This document shows, one piece after another, positions 54,662 to 63,668 of a DNA stretch of 64,000 nt (position 1 is the stretch's first letter; each line of letters opens with the position of its first letter). The notes under the pieces are model-generated. The model worked only from the letters and a program-made list of their open reading frames with translations. It was not told where the DNA came from and made no database searches. The DNA comes from Chitinophagales bacterium (GTDB taxonomy: Bacteria; Bacteroidota; Bacteroidia; Chitinophagales; JADIYW01). The DNA is taken from the NCBI GenBank assembly GCA_020636535.1, contig JACJXT010000012.1, positions 62,001 to 126,000 on the forward strand. Direction: 5' to 3'. The position numbers and the translations under genes are program-made.

Positions 54662-55522
54662 TTACAATCCATTTACTTCATCAACTACTCGCTTCGCTTC
54701 ACCAATGTTATAAAAGTCTACTGCTAAAAAGTTCACAAAATGATTTTGTTCTACACTACAACTATCTATTCTTTTCTTAACAATGTCATATTGATTCGCA
54801 ACATGAGCTTTACTTTTATTTGGCAAACCACCATTCGACAACCAATGATTTACTAAAAAGAGTTCTTTGCTTCCAGAACGACCTCTAAAAATATTGCAAT
54901 TAAAATCAGAAAGTTTTTCATATTCAAAATGCGTATCAAACATAATATCATAGGCATTCATCATCCAAGCAGGTTGACTTTCACTATCATATCCATACTC
55001 AACATAAATTACTAATCGCTGATTATTGTCAATCATTTGTTGTAGCGTTTGCCATGTACCATTATGCGTGTATAAGTATTGGTCTAAACCAGCATCATCA
55101 ATAGCATTGATTAATTGTTCTAACGGACAATAGTTTTCAAAAACAATACTTACTACTTCTTGTGTATTATTATCTAAAAATGTTTTTATTTCATCAAGTA
55201 CTTCCGTTAAAAATTGATTTCCACCAATTGAAACACCATGATAGACTAAAGCTTGGCTAGTGCCTTCATAAGCGTCAATCATCAAACCACGAACACCATC
55301 TGCTAGCTGTCTTGTAATGCCATAATCTTGATTAGGCAATAAATAATAATTTTCTTTTGCATTAAAAGCATTATGTGTAGTTAAAAAACACACTTCATTA
55401 TATTTTTTTTGAGCTAAAGGATTTGCTGAGTTATTTATATTGCTACCTTCTTTTTTACATGCATTGAGTAATAATAAAGATGATGCTAATACAATAATAT
55501 GAAAAAATCTAAAATTAAGCAT
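54662..55522 (-). CDS. PI-PLC X-domain-like lipoprotein
   Basis: 286 residues. Lipobox LLLLNAC (about Cys22). The body fits the phosphatidylinositol-specific phospholipase C X-domain: TTHNAFNAKENYYLLPNQ (first catalytic histidine, about 50), DGVRGLMIDAYEG, LVYHGVSIGG (second histidine, about 96), a helix with TQEVVSIVFENY, and QRLVIYVEYG. Many bacterial relatives do not act on phosphatidylinositol, so phosphodiesterase is the safest call. Likely on the cell surface or periplasmic side. Divergent from the acyltransferase gene at 55606. Confidence 0.83.
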   Translation of the reverse strand: MLNFRFFHIIVLASSLLLLNACKKEGSNINNSANPLAQKKYNEVCFLTTHNAFNAKENYYLLPNQDYGITRQLADGVRGLMIDAYEGTSQALVYHGVSIGGNQFLTEVLDEIKTFLDNNTQEVVSIVFENYCPLEQLINAIDDAGLDQYLYTHNGTWQTLQQMIDNNQRLVIYVEYGYDSESQPAWMMNAYDIMFDTHFEYEKLSDFNCNIFRGRSGSKELFLVNHWLSNGGLPNKSKAHVANQYDIVKKRIDSCSVEQNHFVNFLAVDFYNIGEAKRVVDEVNGL

Positions 55523-55605
55523 AAATTATTATTTCGTTGAATTTACTAATAATTTTGGTTAGAATAATATTTTATCTTAAATTTCTATTTCTTTAGGATA
55601 AAAAA

Positions 55606-56433
55606 ATGGCAAAAAAAAATACAACCATATTAAAACAAATTTTTAATGATGATGGAATAGATGAATTCATCAATGTTTTTCCAAATAAAGTTGGCTCTAA
55701 AGGTTTTGATGCTTGGGGATTTAATTTAAGAAGTTTAAAAGATAGTTTAAGAGTAATTAAATTCTTATATGAAGACTATTTTAGAGTAGAAGCGTTTGGC
55801 TTAGAAAATATACCTAAAGAAGGCAGATGTTTAATTATAGCCAATCATAGTGGTCAACTACCTATTGATGGTTTGCTAATAGCTTATGCTATGGTTAGTA
55901 ATACTCATGGAGCAAGAGCACCAAAGGCAATGGCAGAAAAATTTTTTCCTACAGTTCCTTTTGTAGGCAATTGGCTAAACTCTGTAGGTGCTGTAGTTGG
56001 CGATACTACTAATTGCGAAAGAATGTTGAATAATGAAGAAGCTATCGTAGTATTCCCAGAAGGTGTTAGAGGTTCTGGAAAACTATTTTCAAAAAGATAT
56101 CAATTAGCAAGATTTGGCAATGGATTTATGCACTTAGCCATGAAAAACAAAGCACCAATTATTCCTGTAGGTGTTGTTGGTTGCGAAGAGTCTATCATTT
56201 CTCTTACAGATATGAAACCTTTGGCTAAATTATTAGGAATACCATATGCTCCATTAGTAGTACCGTTTGTAATTCCTTCAAAAGTATATTTGCATTTTGG
56301 AGAACCAATGTATTTTGAAAATGATGTACATTCAGAGCATTTAATTACTAAAAGAGTAGATACAGTTAAAGCAGCAATTAATAATTTAATTAAAGATGGA
56401 TTAGATAAAAGAACTTCAATTTTTCAGAAATAA
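55606..56433 (+). CDS. PlsC-like lysophospholipid acyltransferase
   Basis: 275 residues. The acyltransferase motif I is IIANHSGQLPIDG (about 83-95), with a longer spacing than the classical HX4D but usual for this subgroup; motif III is VVFPEGVRGSGKLF (about 148-160) and APIIPVGVVG follows. It probably acylates a lysophospholipid or another lipid acceptor at the inner membrane. Its stop overlaps the start of the next gene (TAATG), and the pair of acyltransferase plus sugar-epimerase-like protein is likely to act on one lipid pathway (inference). Confidence 0.87.
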   Translation: MAKKNTTILKQIFNDDGIDEFINVFPNKVGSKGFDAWGFNLRSLKDSLRVIKFLYEDYFRVEAFGLENIPKEGRCLIIANHSGQLPIDGLLIAYAMVSNTHGARAPKAMAEKFFPTVPFVGNWLNSVGAVVGDTTNCERMLNNEEAIVVFPEGVRGSGKLFSKRYQLARFGNGFMHLAMKNKAPIIPVGVVGCEESIISLTDMKPLAKLLGIPYAPLVVPFVIPSKVYLHFGEPMYFENDVHSEHLITKRVDTVKAAINNLIKDGLDKRTSIFQK

Positions 56434-57365
56434 TGAGTGCAAGAAAAAAAATAATGGTTACAGGTGCAGCTGGTGCTTTAGCCAAGAAAGTTATTGAACA
56501 TTTAAAAAAGGACTTTAAAGTTATTGCTGTTGACTTTAGAACTAAGGTAGATTTGGGTGTTCCTGTTGAAAGCTATAAAGTAGATTTTAATAAAAGAATT
56601 TTCGAAGATATTTTTAGAGAACACCAGTTTGATGGTATTATTCACTTAGGTAGAATTTCTACACAAGAAATGAATCGTTTTTCTCGTTATAATGCTAATG
56701 TAATTGGTACTAGAAAATTATTCGATTTAGCTAAAAAATATAATGTACCAAAAACATTAGTTTTATCTACCTATTTTGTTTACGGAGCAAGTCCTTATAA
56801 TCCTTCTTTATTAGATGAAAAAACACCATTAAAAGCATCTGAACTAACTATGGATTTAGTAGACTCTGTAGAGTTAGAAAATTTATCAAACATATATTTA
56901 TACAAACATCCTGAATTAAATATCACTATACTAAGACCTTGTAATATTGCAGGACCAGGAATTAGAAATACTTTTTCAATGATGTTAGCGGCTAAAAGTT
57001 CACCAGTACTTTGGGGCTTTTCTCCATTAATGCAGTTTATACATATCGATGATATGAGAGATGCCATTTGTACTGCATTCGAGCAAAACAAACCAGGCGT
57101 TTACAATGTTGCACCAGCAGATTATATTGCGCTACAAGATGCAGTAAAAGAATCAGGATGTATTCCAATACAAATACCATCTGTACCACCAGCACTTACC
57201 GAGCGAATTGTAAAATCTTTCAAACTCAAAACAATGCCATTGTATTTAATCAATTATTTCAAATATCCAGTAATTATAGATGGTAGCTTATTTGAAAAAA
57301 CATTCAATTTTCATCCAAAGAAAACACTACATCAAATCTTTGCATACTATAAAAATATAAAATAA
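56433..57365 (+). CDS. NAD-dependent epimerase/dehydratase-family protein (extended SDR)
   Basis: 310 residues. The N-terminal Rossmann motif is TGAAGALAKKV (G-x-x-G-x-x-A form, about 9-19), DGIIHLG gives the cofactor-side strand, and LRPCNIAGPG with FIHIDDM are typical of the extended SDR group. The expected catalytic tyrosine lies in STYFVYGA but a clear YxxxK is not obvious; LYKHPELN may supply it. Substrate unknown. Translationally coupled to the acyltransferase gene. Confidence 0.8.
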   Translation: MSARKKIMVTGAAGALAKKVIEHLKKDFKVIAVDFRTKVDLGVPVESYKVDFNKRIFEDIFREHQFDGIIHLGRISTQEMNRFSRYNANVIGTRKLFDLAKKYNVPKTLVLSTYFVYGASPYNPSLLDEKTPLKASELTMDLVDSVELENLSNIYLYKHPELNITILRPCNIAGPGIRNTFSMMLAAKSSPVLWGFSPLMQFIHIDDMRDAICTAFEQNKPGVYNVAPADYIALQDAVKESGCIPIQIPSVPPALTERIVKSFKLKTMPLYLINYFKYPVIIDGSLFEKTFNFHPKKTLHQIFAYYKNIK

Positions 57366-57442
57366 ATACACATAATATTAATTTAAACTTATTAGCGACA
57401 TTACCAAATTAGCTAATTATAAAATTTACTACCTTTACAGCA

Positions 57443-59506
57443 ATGGCAAGCATCAACCAAAGTTTTGAATCATTAGTTGCTGAAGAACAAAAACAAAAAA
57501 ATCAAGCAACACCATTGCAACACTATATTGCAGGAAAAGCTCCTTTTTTAAGAGGACCATATCCAACAATGTATGTTCAAAAACCTTGGACAATTAGACA
57601 ATATGCTGGATTTTCTACAGCAGAAGCATCTAATGCCTTTTACAAACGAAATTTAGCTGCTGGTCAAAAAGGTTTGTCTGTCGCTTTCGATTTACCTACA
57701 CATCGTGGCTACGATAGCGACAACAATAGAGTTACTGGCGATGTAGGAAAAGCTGGCGTTGCTATCGATACCGTAGAAGACATGAAAATTTTATTCGATG
57801 AAATTCCACTCGATAAAATTTCTGTATCGATGACGATGAATGGTGCTGTTTTACCAATCATGGCATTTTATATTGTTGCAGCACAAGAGCAAGGCGTAGC
57901 ACAAGAACAACTCAGTGGTACCATTCAAAACGATATTCTCAAAGAATTTATGGTGCGAAACACTTACATCTATCCACCACAAAATTCCATGCATATTATC
58001 GCTGATATTTTTAAATATACCAGTCAATATATGCCAAAATTCAACTCTATTTCTATTAGTGGTTATCACATGCAAGAAGCTGGAGCTACTGCTGCTATAG
58101 AATTGGCGTATACCATTGCAGATGGTTTAGAATACATTAAAACTGGTTTAGCTGCTGGTTTAAATATTGATGACTTTGCACCACGATTGTCTTTTTTTTG
58201 GGGAATTGGCATGAATCATTTTGAAGAGATTGCTAAAATGCGTGCAGCAAGAGTTTTATGGTCTTTCGTAGTAAAACAGTTTCAACCAAAATTACAAAAA
58301 AGCTTGATGTTGCGTACGCATTGTCAGACTTCTGGTTGGAGTTTAACAGCTCAAGATCCTTTTAATAATGTAGCAAGAACTTGCATCGAAGCAATGGCAG
58401 CTGTACTTGGTGGAACACAGTCTTTGCATACCAATGCATTAGATGAAGCTATTGCATTACCAACCGATTTTTCTGCTAAAATTGCTAGAGATACACAATT
58501 ATATCTACAAAAAGAAATTGGAGTTACACAATCTATCGATCCTTGGGCTGGAAGCGAATTAGTAGAAAATTTAACTTTAAATATTTTAAATGAAGCTATT
58601 GAGTTATTGAAAGAAATTGATAGTTTAGGTGGAATGACTAAAGCGATTGAAGCTGGAATTCCGAAACAAAGAATTGAAGAAGCTGCTGCAAAAAAACAAG
58701 CAAAAATAGATAGTGGTGAACATATTATTGTTGGATTGAATGATTTTATCACCGATGAAAATACAGATATTGACATCTTGGAAATTGATAATACAGAAGT
58801 TAGAAATAAACAAATAGAACGATTACAGCACATTAAAAGTACTAGAAATGCAAGTAAAGTACAAGCGAGTTTACAAGCATTAGCAGATGCCGCTAAAAAC
58901 AAAGGCAATAATTTATTAGCTTTAGCAATAGAAGCAGCTAAGGCAAGAGCAACATTAGGCGAAATATCTGATGCTTTAGAAACACATTTCAGAAGATACA
59001 AAGCCAATAATGCAGTAATTGCTGGCGTTTATAAATCGTCGATTAAGATGAATAGCAATTTTAATAAAGCACAAACATTAACGGAGCAGTTTGCTAAACA
59101 ATATGGCAGACAACCAAGAATTTTAGTAGCTAAGATTGGTCAAGATGGACACGATAGAGGTGCTAAAATTATTGCAACAGGTTTTGCAGATATTGGCTTT
59201 GATGTGGATATTGGTGCTTTGTTTCAAACAGCAGCAGAGGTAGCCAAACAAGCAGTAGAAAACGATGTACATATTGTAGGTGTGAGTTCATTAGCTGCTG
59301 GACATAAAACACTAATTCCAGAGTTAATTCAATGCTTGGCAAATTACAATAGAGCAGATATAAAAGTAGTTTGTGGAGGCGTTATTCCAAAGCAAGATTA
59401 TCCATACTTATATGATAATGGTGTAGCAGCAGTCTTCGGACCAGGAACTCCAGTTGCAGATGCTGCTATTACCATCTTAGAACAATTTATAAGCAACTTA
59501 CAATAA
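57443..59506 (+). CDS. mutB: Methylmalonyl-CoA mutase, large (alpha) subunit
   Basis: B12-dependent isomerisation of methylmalonyl-CoA and succinyl-CoA. 687 residues: the mutase barrel (about 20-540) with GPYPTMYVQKPWTIRQYAGFS, GLSVAFDLPTHRGYDSD and HCQTSGWSLTAQDPFNN, then a linker and the C-terminal cobalamin domain with RILVAKIGQDGHDRG (Asp568, His570 as cobalt ligand) and GVSSLAAGHKTLIPEL. The length is that of the catalytic subunit. The small subunit gene usually precedes it but is not here, nor is a MeaB chaperone; the only other mutase is IcmF at 215. Upstream TACCTTTA (57430-57437) is a near-match to the -7 element. Confidence 0.94.
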   Translation: MASINQSFESLVAEEQKQKNQATPLQHYIAGKAPFLRGPYPTMYVQKPWTIRQYAGFSTAEASNAFYKRNLAAGQKGLSVAFDLPTHRGYDSDNNRVTGDVGKAGVAIDTVEDMKILFDEIPLDKISVSMTMNGAVLPIMAFYIVAAQEQGVAQEQLSGTIQNDILKEFMVRNTYIYPPQNSMHIIADIFKYTSQYMPKFNSISISGYHMQEAGATAAIELAYTIADGLEYIKTGLAAGLNIDDFAPRLSFFWGIGMNHFEEIAKMRAARVLWSFVVKQFQPKLQKSLMLRTHCQTSGWSLTAQDPFNNVARTCIEAMAAVLGGTQSLHTNALDEAIALPTDFSAKIARDTQLYLQKEIGVTQSIDPWAGSELVENLTLNILNEAIELLKEIDSLGGMTKAIEAGIPKQRIEEAAAKKQAKIDSGEHIIVGLNDFITDENTDIDILEIDNTEVRNKQIERLQHIKSTRNASKVQASLQALADAAKNKGNNLLALAIEAAKARATLGEISDALETHFRRYKANNAVIAGVYKSSIKMNSNFNKAQTLTEQFAKQYGRQPRILVAKIGQDGHDRGAKIIATGFADIGFDVDIGALFQTAAEVAKQAVENDVHIVGVSSLAAGHKTLIPELIQCLANYNRADIKVVCGGVIPKQDYPYLYDNGVAAVFGPGTPVADAAITILEQFISNLQ

Positions 59507-59522
59507 ATTGATCGAAATAAAA

Positions 59523-59775
59523 AAAGCAAAAACCAATGCAGTATAGCGTAGAAGCATTTTTAGCAATAGATGTAAATGTATCGAAATTGTATTGCGAGGA
59601 ACGAGCAATAAGCATGAAGATATAAATTTATCATCGGTTTACTTCACCAAAATAAAAATAGAGTAAAGTAAAATTGCCTTAAATGCTTCTTGACTCTTGC
59701 CTGCTGGCAAGCAGGTTTTGATTTGTTTTGCCTGTTTACCAACAGGTAAATATCAAGACAAAATGAATAAAAGTC
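59523..59775. repeat. Dispersed intergenic repeat, long copy D
   Basis: Occupies most of the gene-free stretch 59507-59882. Blocks in the same order as copy C at 31641: GTAGAAGCATTTTTAGCAAT, GAGGAACGAGCAATAA, AATTTATCATCGG, CTTCACCAAAA, then GCCTTAAATGCTTCTTG and TATCAAGACAAAATGAATAA. Between the last two is a section absent from copy C, containing CCTGCTGGCAAGCAGG and CCTGTTTACCAACAGG, two clean hairpins; copy A has a related GTTTACCAACAAGTAAATA. Confidence 0.7.
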
Positions 59776-59882
59776 TTCTTTTAATATGAAAAAATATTTA
59801 TTAAATATTATATTTATATGTGAAAATAATTTTTAGAATAAATTTCAAATGCGTAATTTGAGCTTTAAATAATCTTTGATGA

Positions 59883-61151
59883 ATGACTAAAACAAAACTA
59901 GCACTACATTGGAAAATTATTATAGGAATGCTATTAGGTGTATTAATAGGTTATCTTGCCAACCAATGTAATGCTCAAAAATTAGTCATTGAATTCATTC
60001 AACCATTTGGTACTATATTTATTAATGTACTCAAACTAATTGCAATACCATTAATAGTAACATCACTAATCAAAGGCGTAACAGATATTAAAGACATCAC
60101 CAAACTATCTACACTTGGCGTTAAAACAATTGGCTTGTATATATTAACCACAGTTATTGCAATCAGCGTAGGTTTAATTATGGTATCTATAATCAAACCA
60201 GGAAAAAGTGTACAACCAGAAACCAGACAAATTTTATTAGAGCAATATGCATCAGAAGCAATTCAAAAAAAAGAAAATGCAAATACTACAAAAGCCAATG
60301 GTACACTACAACCATTGGTCGATTTATTTCCTAGTAACATCATTGAATCTGCAAGTAACAATGGCAATATGCTACAAATTATTGTAGTAACACTTTTCTT
60401 TGGCATTGGATTAATATTAATTCCTTTTGAAAAAGCACAGCCAGTAATTGCTTTTTTTGATGGAGCGAATGAAGTATTATTAAAATTGATTGATTTAATA
60501 ATGAGCGTAGCACCAATTGGTGTGTTTGCACTAATGGCAGCTATGATAGTCAATATTCCAAGTGCCGATGTTTTTTTAGCATTAGGAAAATATATGTTTA
60601 CAGTCATTTTTTCACTACTATTCTTAGTAATCATTATATATGGATTCTTAATAAGATTTTTTGTAAAAATAAATTTGCGTCGATTTTTTAGTGCAATAGC
60701 ACCAGCACAACTTCTAGCATTCTCTACCGCATCATCAGCCGCTACATTGCCATTAACTATGGAAAGAGTAACTGAACATCTTGGTGTAGATGACGACATT
60801 AGCAGCTTTGTTTTGCCATTAGGTGCTACCATAAATATGGACGGAACTAGTTTATATCAAGCAGTAGCAGCTGTTTTTATAGCACAAGTATTAGGCATCG
60901 ATTTAAGCTTTGCTACACAATTAGGCATCATAGTTACCGCAACATTAGCATCTATTGGTTCAGCAGCAGTTCCAGGTGCTGGTATGGTAATGTTGGTTAT
61001 TGTTTTAGAACAAGCAGGAATTCCTTTAGCAGGCATTGCTCTTATTTTTGCTGTTGATAGAATATTAGATATGTGCAGAACAGTTACTAATGTAACAGGC
61101 GATGCAACTGTTGCAACACTCATTGCCAAACAAGAAAATTTGTTGCGTTAG
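59883..61151 (+). CDS. Dicarboxylate/amino acid:cation symporter (DAACS family)
   Basis: 422 residues, inner-membrane, with the DAACS layout: about eight membrane helices and two re-entrant hairpins. AFSTASSAATLPLTMERV (serine-rich first hairpin, about 280-297), TINMDGTSLYQAVAAVF (about 316-332, cation-binding motif NMDGT) and GSAAVPGAGMVMLVIVL with DRILDMCRTVTNVTGDA are all conserved. Transports glutamate/aspartate or C4-dicarboxylates with H+ or Na+; sequence alone does not choose. Its stop is 16 bases from that of the second OmpA gene. Confidence 0.92.
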   Translation: MTKTKLALHWKIIIGMLLGVLIGYLANQCNAQKLVIEFIQPFGTIFINVLKLIAIPLIVTSLIKGVTDIKDITKLSTLGVKTIGLYILTTVIAISVGLIMVSIIKPGKSVQPETRQILLEQYASEAIQKKENANTTKANGTLQPLVDLFPSNIIESASNNGNMLQIIVVTLFFGIGLILIPFEKAQPVIAFFDGANEVLLKLIDLIMSVAPIGVFALMAAMIVNIPSADVFLALGKYMFTVIFSLLFLVIIIYGFLIRFFVKINLRRFFSAIAPAQLLAFSTASSAATLPLTMERVTEHLGVDDDISSFVLPLGATINMDGTSLYQAVAAVFIAQVLGIDLSFATQLGIIVTATLASIGSAAVPGAGMVMLVIVLEQAGIPLAGIALIFAVDRILDMCRTVTNVTGDATVATLIAKQENLLR

Positions 61152-61167
61152 CTATATTCTCTCCTTC

Positions 61168-63645
61168 TTAGAATGGGCAGTCTCTACATGGGTTGACTTG
61201 CATATCAAATCTTTGTAGTGATTTGAAGTCGTAGCCACCTCCTACTATTCTAAACTCTGTTCTTCTGTTTCTTTGGTGTTCGTACTCGCTACATGGTACA
61301 CCATCGGTACAGCCATTCACTGGTTGTGTTTCACCATAGCCTTTGGCTTGTAGTCTATTCTTGCTGATGCCTCTTGCTATCAACCAGTTCACTACACTCT
61401 GTGCTCTGCGTTGCGATAGCTTGATGTTATAATCATATGGTGCTCTTGAGTCGGTATGTGAGCCAATTTCTACTATCACACTTGGGTTCTCTTGCATGAA
61501 GCTAAGTAACTTGTTTAAGTCGCCTTCACTCTCTTCTCTTATATACCACTTGTCAAAGTCATAATAAATGTCTTTTAACACGATTGGCTCTGATATGGTT
61601 CCATCTGGATAGCTGTCTGGTATGCCATCGCCATCTGTGTCTATCATACCACCTGGTATTGGATCTAGTATTACTTCTACTTCTTTTGGATTAACACCAC
61701 ATCTCATGTCTATCTTACAATCGCCATCATCTTTGATTACTTCTGTATATCCTGGTAGGTATCCTTCTTTGTTGGCTACTACTATGTAATCACAGTCGCA
61801 TCTTACTATCTCGCATATCTTACCATTCTCATCTGCTACTAGTGCTTTTGTCCATCCTTCACACTTGCTAGACAATAGTATCTTCGCTCCTGCCAGTGGA
61901 TGTGTATTCTCTGGTGTTTTGTTGTCTATGTTTTCTATGCTTTCTGGTGTCGTAGTATTTGGTGTGTTTAAGCTCTCTAAGCTCTTACCTAGTACCGTGA
62001 TGCTCATAGCATATTCTTTGCTCTTCTCTAATGGTATTTTTACAAATACTGTTCCACCTGGCTCTACGCCTTTGGTTGTAGCACACACACTATTGTTGCT
62101 TGCATAACCTTCTGCACTCGCCTCAAAACAGTAATCCATATTCTTAATCACTCCAAACTCAAACTCACCATCGCACTCCGTTTCTGTTCTACCTTCTTCA
62201 CTGCTCGTAGTTTTGGCGATCATCTTTACTTTACTCTCACAGATTGGCTCGCCTGTTTGTGCATCTACTACTATTCCTTCTAGGTAAATTCCATCATCCT
62301 CAAAGCTATAAATGTCATCTAATCCATGTCCGCCTTCTCTGTTTGATGTAAAATATCCTGTGCTTTTGTCTTCGCCATATACTAAGCCAAAGTCATCATA
62401 AGAGCTGTTGATTGGTGCTCCTATGTTTCTTATCTTACCTACTTTGTCTGTCTTTGCGTCTACTTTCGTTCTAAAGATGTCTAGACCGCCTAAACCGCCA
62501 TGTCCATCACTAGCAAAATATAGGTTATTATCCTTATCTACATACGGAAACATCTCCATGCCTTCTGTGTTGATTTCTGGTCCTAAGTTCTTTGGTGTAC
62601 CCCAACTGCCTTCGCCTTCTTTCTGTGTTACATATACATCTGTACCACCGTAACCACCTGGCATATCACTGATAAAATACATCGTATTACCATCTGGTGT
62701 AAGTGCTGGATGTCCTACACTATACTCATCATTGTTATACGCAAACTCTTTGTCTTTGTCCCACTTCAGTCCATTCACCTCCGATTCGTATATCTTTAAC
62801 TTTACTATCTTATCATCACTCTTGCCTGTCTTGCCATGATAATAGTTGTTTCTGGTGAAATAAACCTTATTCCCTTCTGGTGTGAAGCTTGGTGTTGCTT
62901 CGTGATACTTCGTACTGGCATCGTCTTTTAGCTGTTTTGGCTTGCTATCGAACTTCGTACCTTTTCCTTCTACAAAATACATATCAAAAAACTGTGTCCC
63001 TGTCCATGTGTGTTCTCTGCCTATTGCTTTTGAACTGTCTCTACTTGAGGAGTAGTATAAGCCACCGTCTTTGTAATATGGTCCAAAATCATATCCACCA
63101 CTGTTAAAATCTAAATTATGTATTTCGTATCTATCTCTACTTAGTAAGTACTGTCCGTAGTCCGCACTTGCTTTGAGTTGATTCCCTGCTCTTTTATCTT
63201 CTGGTACACTTTGCTTGTAATTGGCATACCACTTTGCTGCTTCTTCATACTTCTCATTTGCCTGTAGCATTTGTGCGTAGTATAGCTTGTATTTTGGATC
63301 TAATTCATCTCCTGCATTTACTGCTTTGCCATACCAATACTCTGCTTGTACAAAGTTAGATGTTAATCTATAGCAATCGCCTAACTCGCTCATCGCTTTG
63401 ACATCGCCTTCACCTTTTTTCTTTAGGTAATCTTCATATAATGGTATCGCTTCTTTGTAGGCTAAGTCGTTGTATAACTTCTCTGCTTTGCTTATGCCTC
63501 CTATTGCATTTTCTGTAACTCCACCGCCTTCTATTACTTGTGCTTTGGTTTGCATGCCTAAAAACAGGAGCATCATAAGTAATAGTACTATTTTGCTTAT
63601 GTTTATTTTTATTGCTCTTTTTATATATTTTTGTCCCTTTTTCAT
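61168..63645 (-). CDS. OmpA-family protein with TPR, PD40 and carboxypeptidase-like domains (second copy)
   Basis: 825 residues, paralogue of the protein encoded at 37718-40021 with the same domain order: signal peptide (ending MQTKAQ), TPR-like helices, PD40 propeller (PALTPDGNTMYFISDMPGG, LYFASDGHGGLGGLDIF), carboxypeptidase regulatory-like domain (GIVVDAQTGEPI), an insert with TPNTTTPESIENIDNKTPEN, a calcium-binding-like DTDGDGIPDSYPDG, and the OmpA domain (IYYDFDKWYIREES, IEIGSHTDSRA). Both end in CRDCPF. The third-position G/C of this copy seems higher than that of the first (38% against 30-33% G+C in sampled lines). Follows a PorP/SprF gene by 23 bases. Confidence 0.9.
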   Translation of the reverse strand: MKKGQKYIKRAIKINISKIVLLLMMLLFLGMQTKAQVIEGGGVTENAIGGISKAEKLYNDLAYKEAIPLYEDYLKKKGEGDVKAMSELGDCYRLTSNFVQAEYWYGKAVNAGDELDPKYKLYYAQMLQANEKYEEAAKWYANYKQSVPEDKRAGNQLKASADYGQYLLSRDRYEIHNLDFNSGGYDFGPYYKDGGLYYSSSRDSSKAIGREHTWTGTQFFDMYFVEGKGTKFDSKPKQLKDDASTKYHEATPSFTPEGNKVYFTRNNYYHGKTGKSDDKIVKLKIYESEVNGLKWDKDKEFAYNNDEYSVGHPALTPDGNTMYFISDMPGGYGGTDVYVTQKEGEGSWGTPKNLGPEINTEGMEMFPYVDKDNNLYFASDGHGGLGGLDIFRTKVDAKTDKVGKIRNIGAPINSSYDDFGLVYGEDKSTGYFTSNREGGHGLDDIYSFEDDGIYLEGIVVDAQTGEPICESKVKMIAKTTSSEEGRTETECDGEFEFGVIKNMDYCFEASAEGYASNNSVCATTKGVEPGGTVFVKIPLEKSKEYAMSITVLGKSLESLNTPNTTTPESIENIDNKTPENTHPLAGAKILLSSKCEGWTKALVADENGKICEIVRCDCDYIVVANKEGYLPGYTEVIKDDGDCKIDMRCGVNPKEVEVILDPIPGGMIDTDGDGIPDSYPDGTISEPIVLKDIYYDFDKWYIREESEGDLNKLLSFMQENPSVIVEIGSHTDSRAPYDYNIKLSQRRAQSVVNWLIARGISKNRLQAKGYGETQPVNGCTDGVPCSEYEHQRNRRTEFRIVGGGYDFKSLQRFDMQVNPCRDCPF

Positions 63646-63668
63646 TTGTATTTCTGTTTTAGGTCTTT

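Noticed and set aside
58351..59007. 218-codon antisense frame inside the mutase gene, and a 189-codon one at 60263-60832 inside the symporter gene
   Set aside because: Both lie opposite well-conserved enzymes, have no recognisable domain and no separate expression signals.
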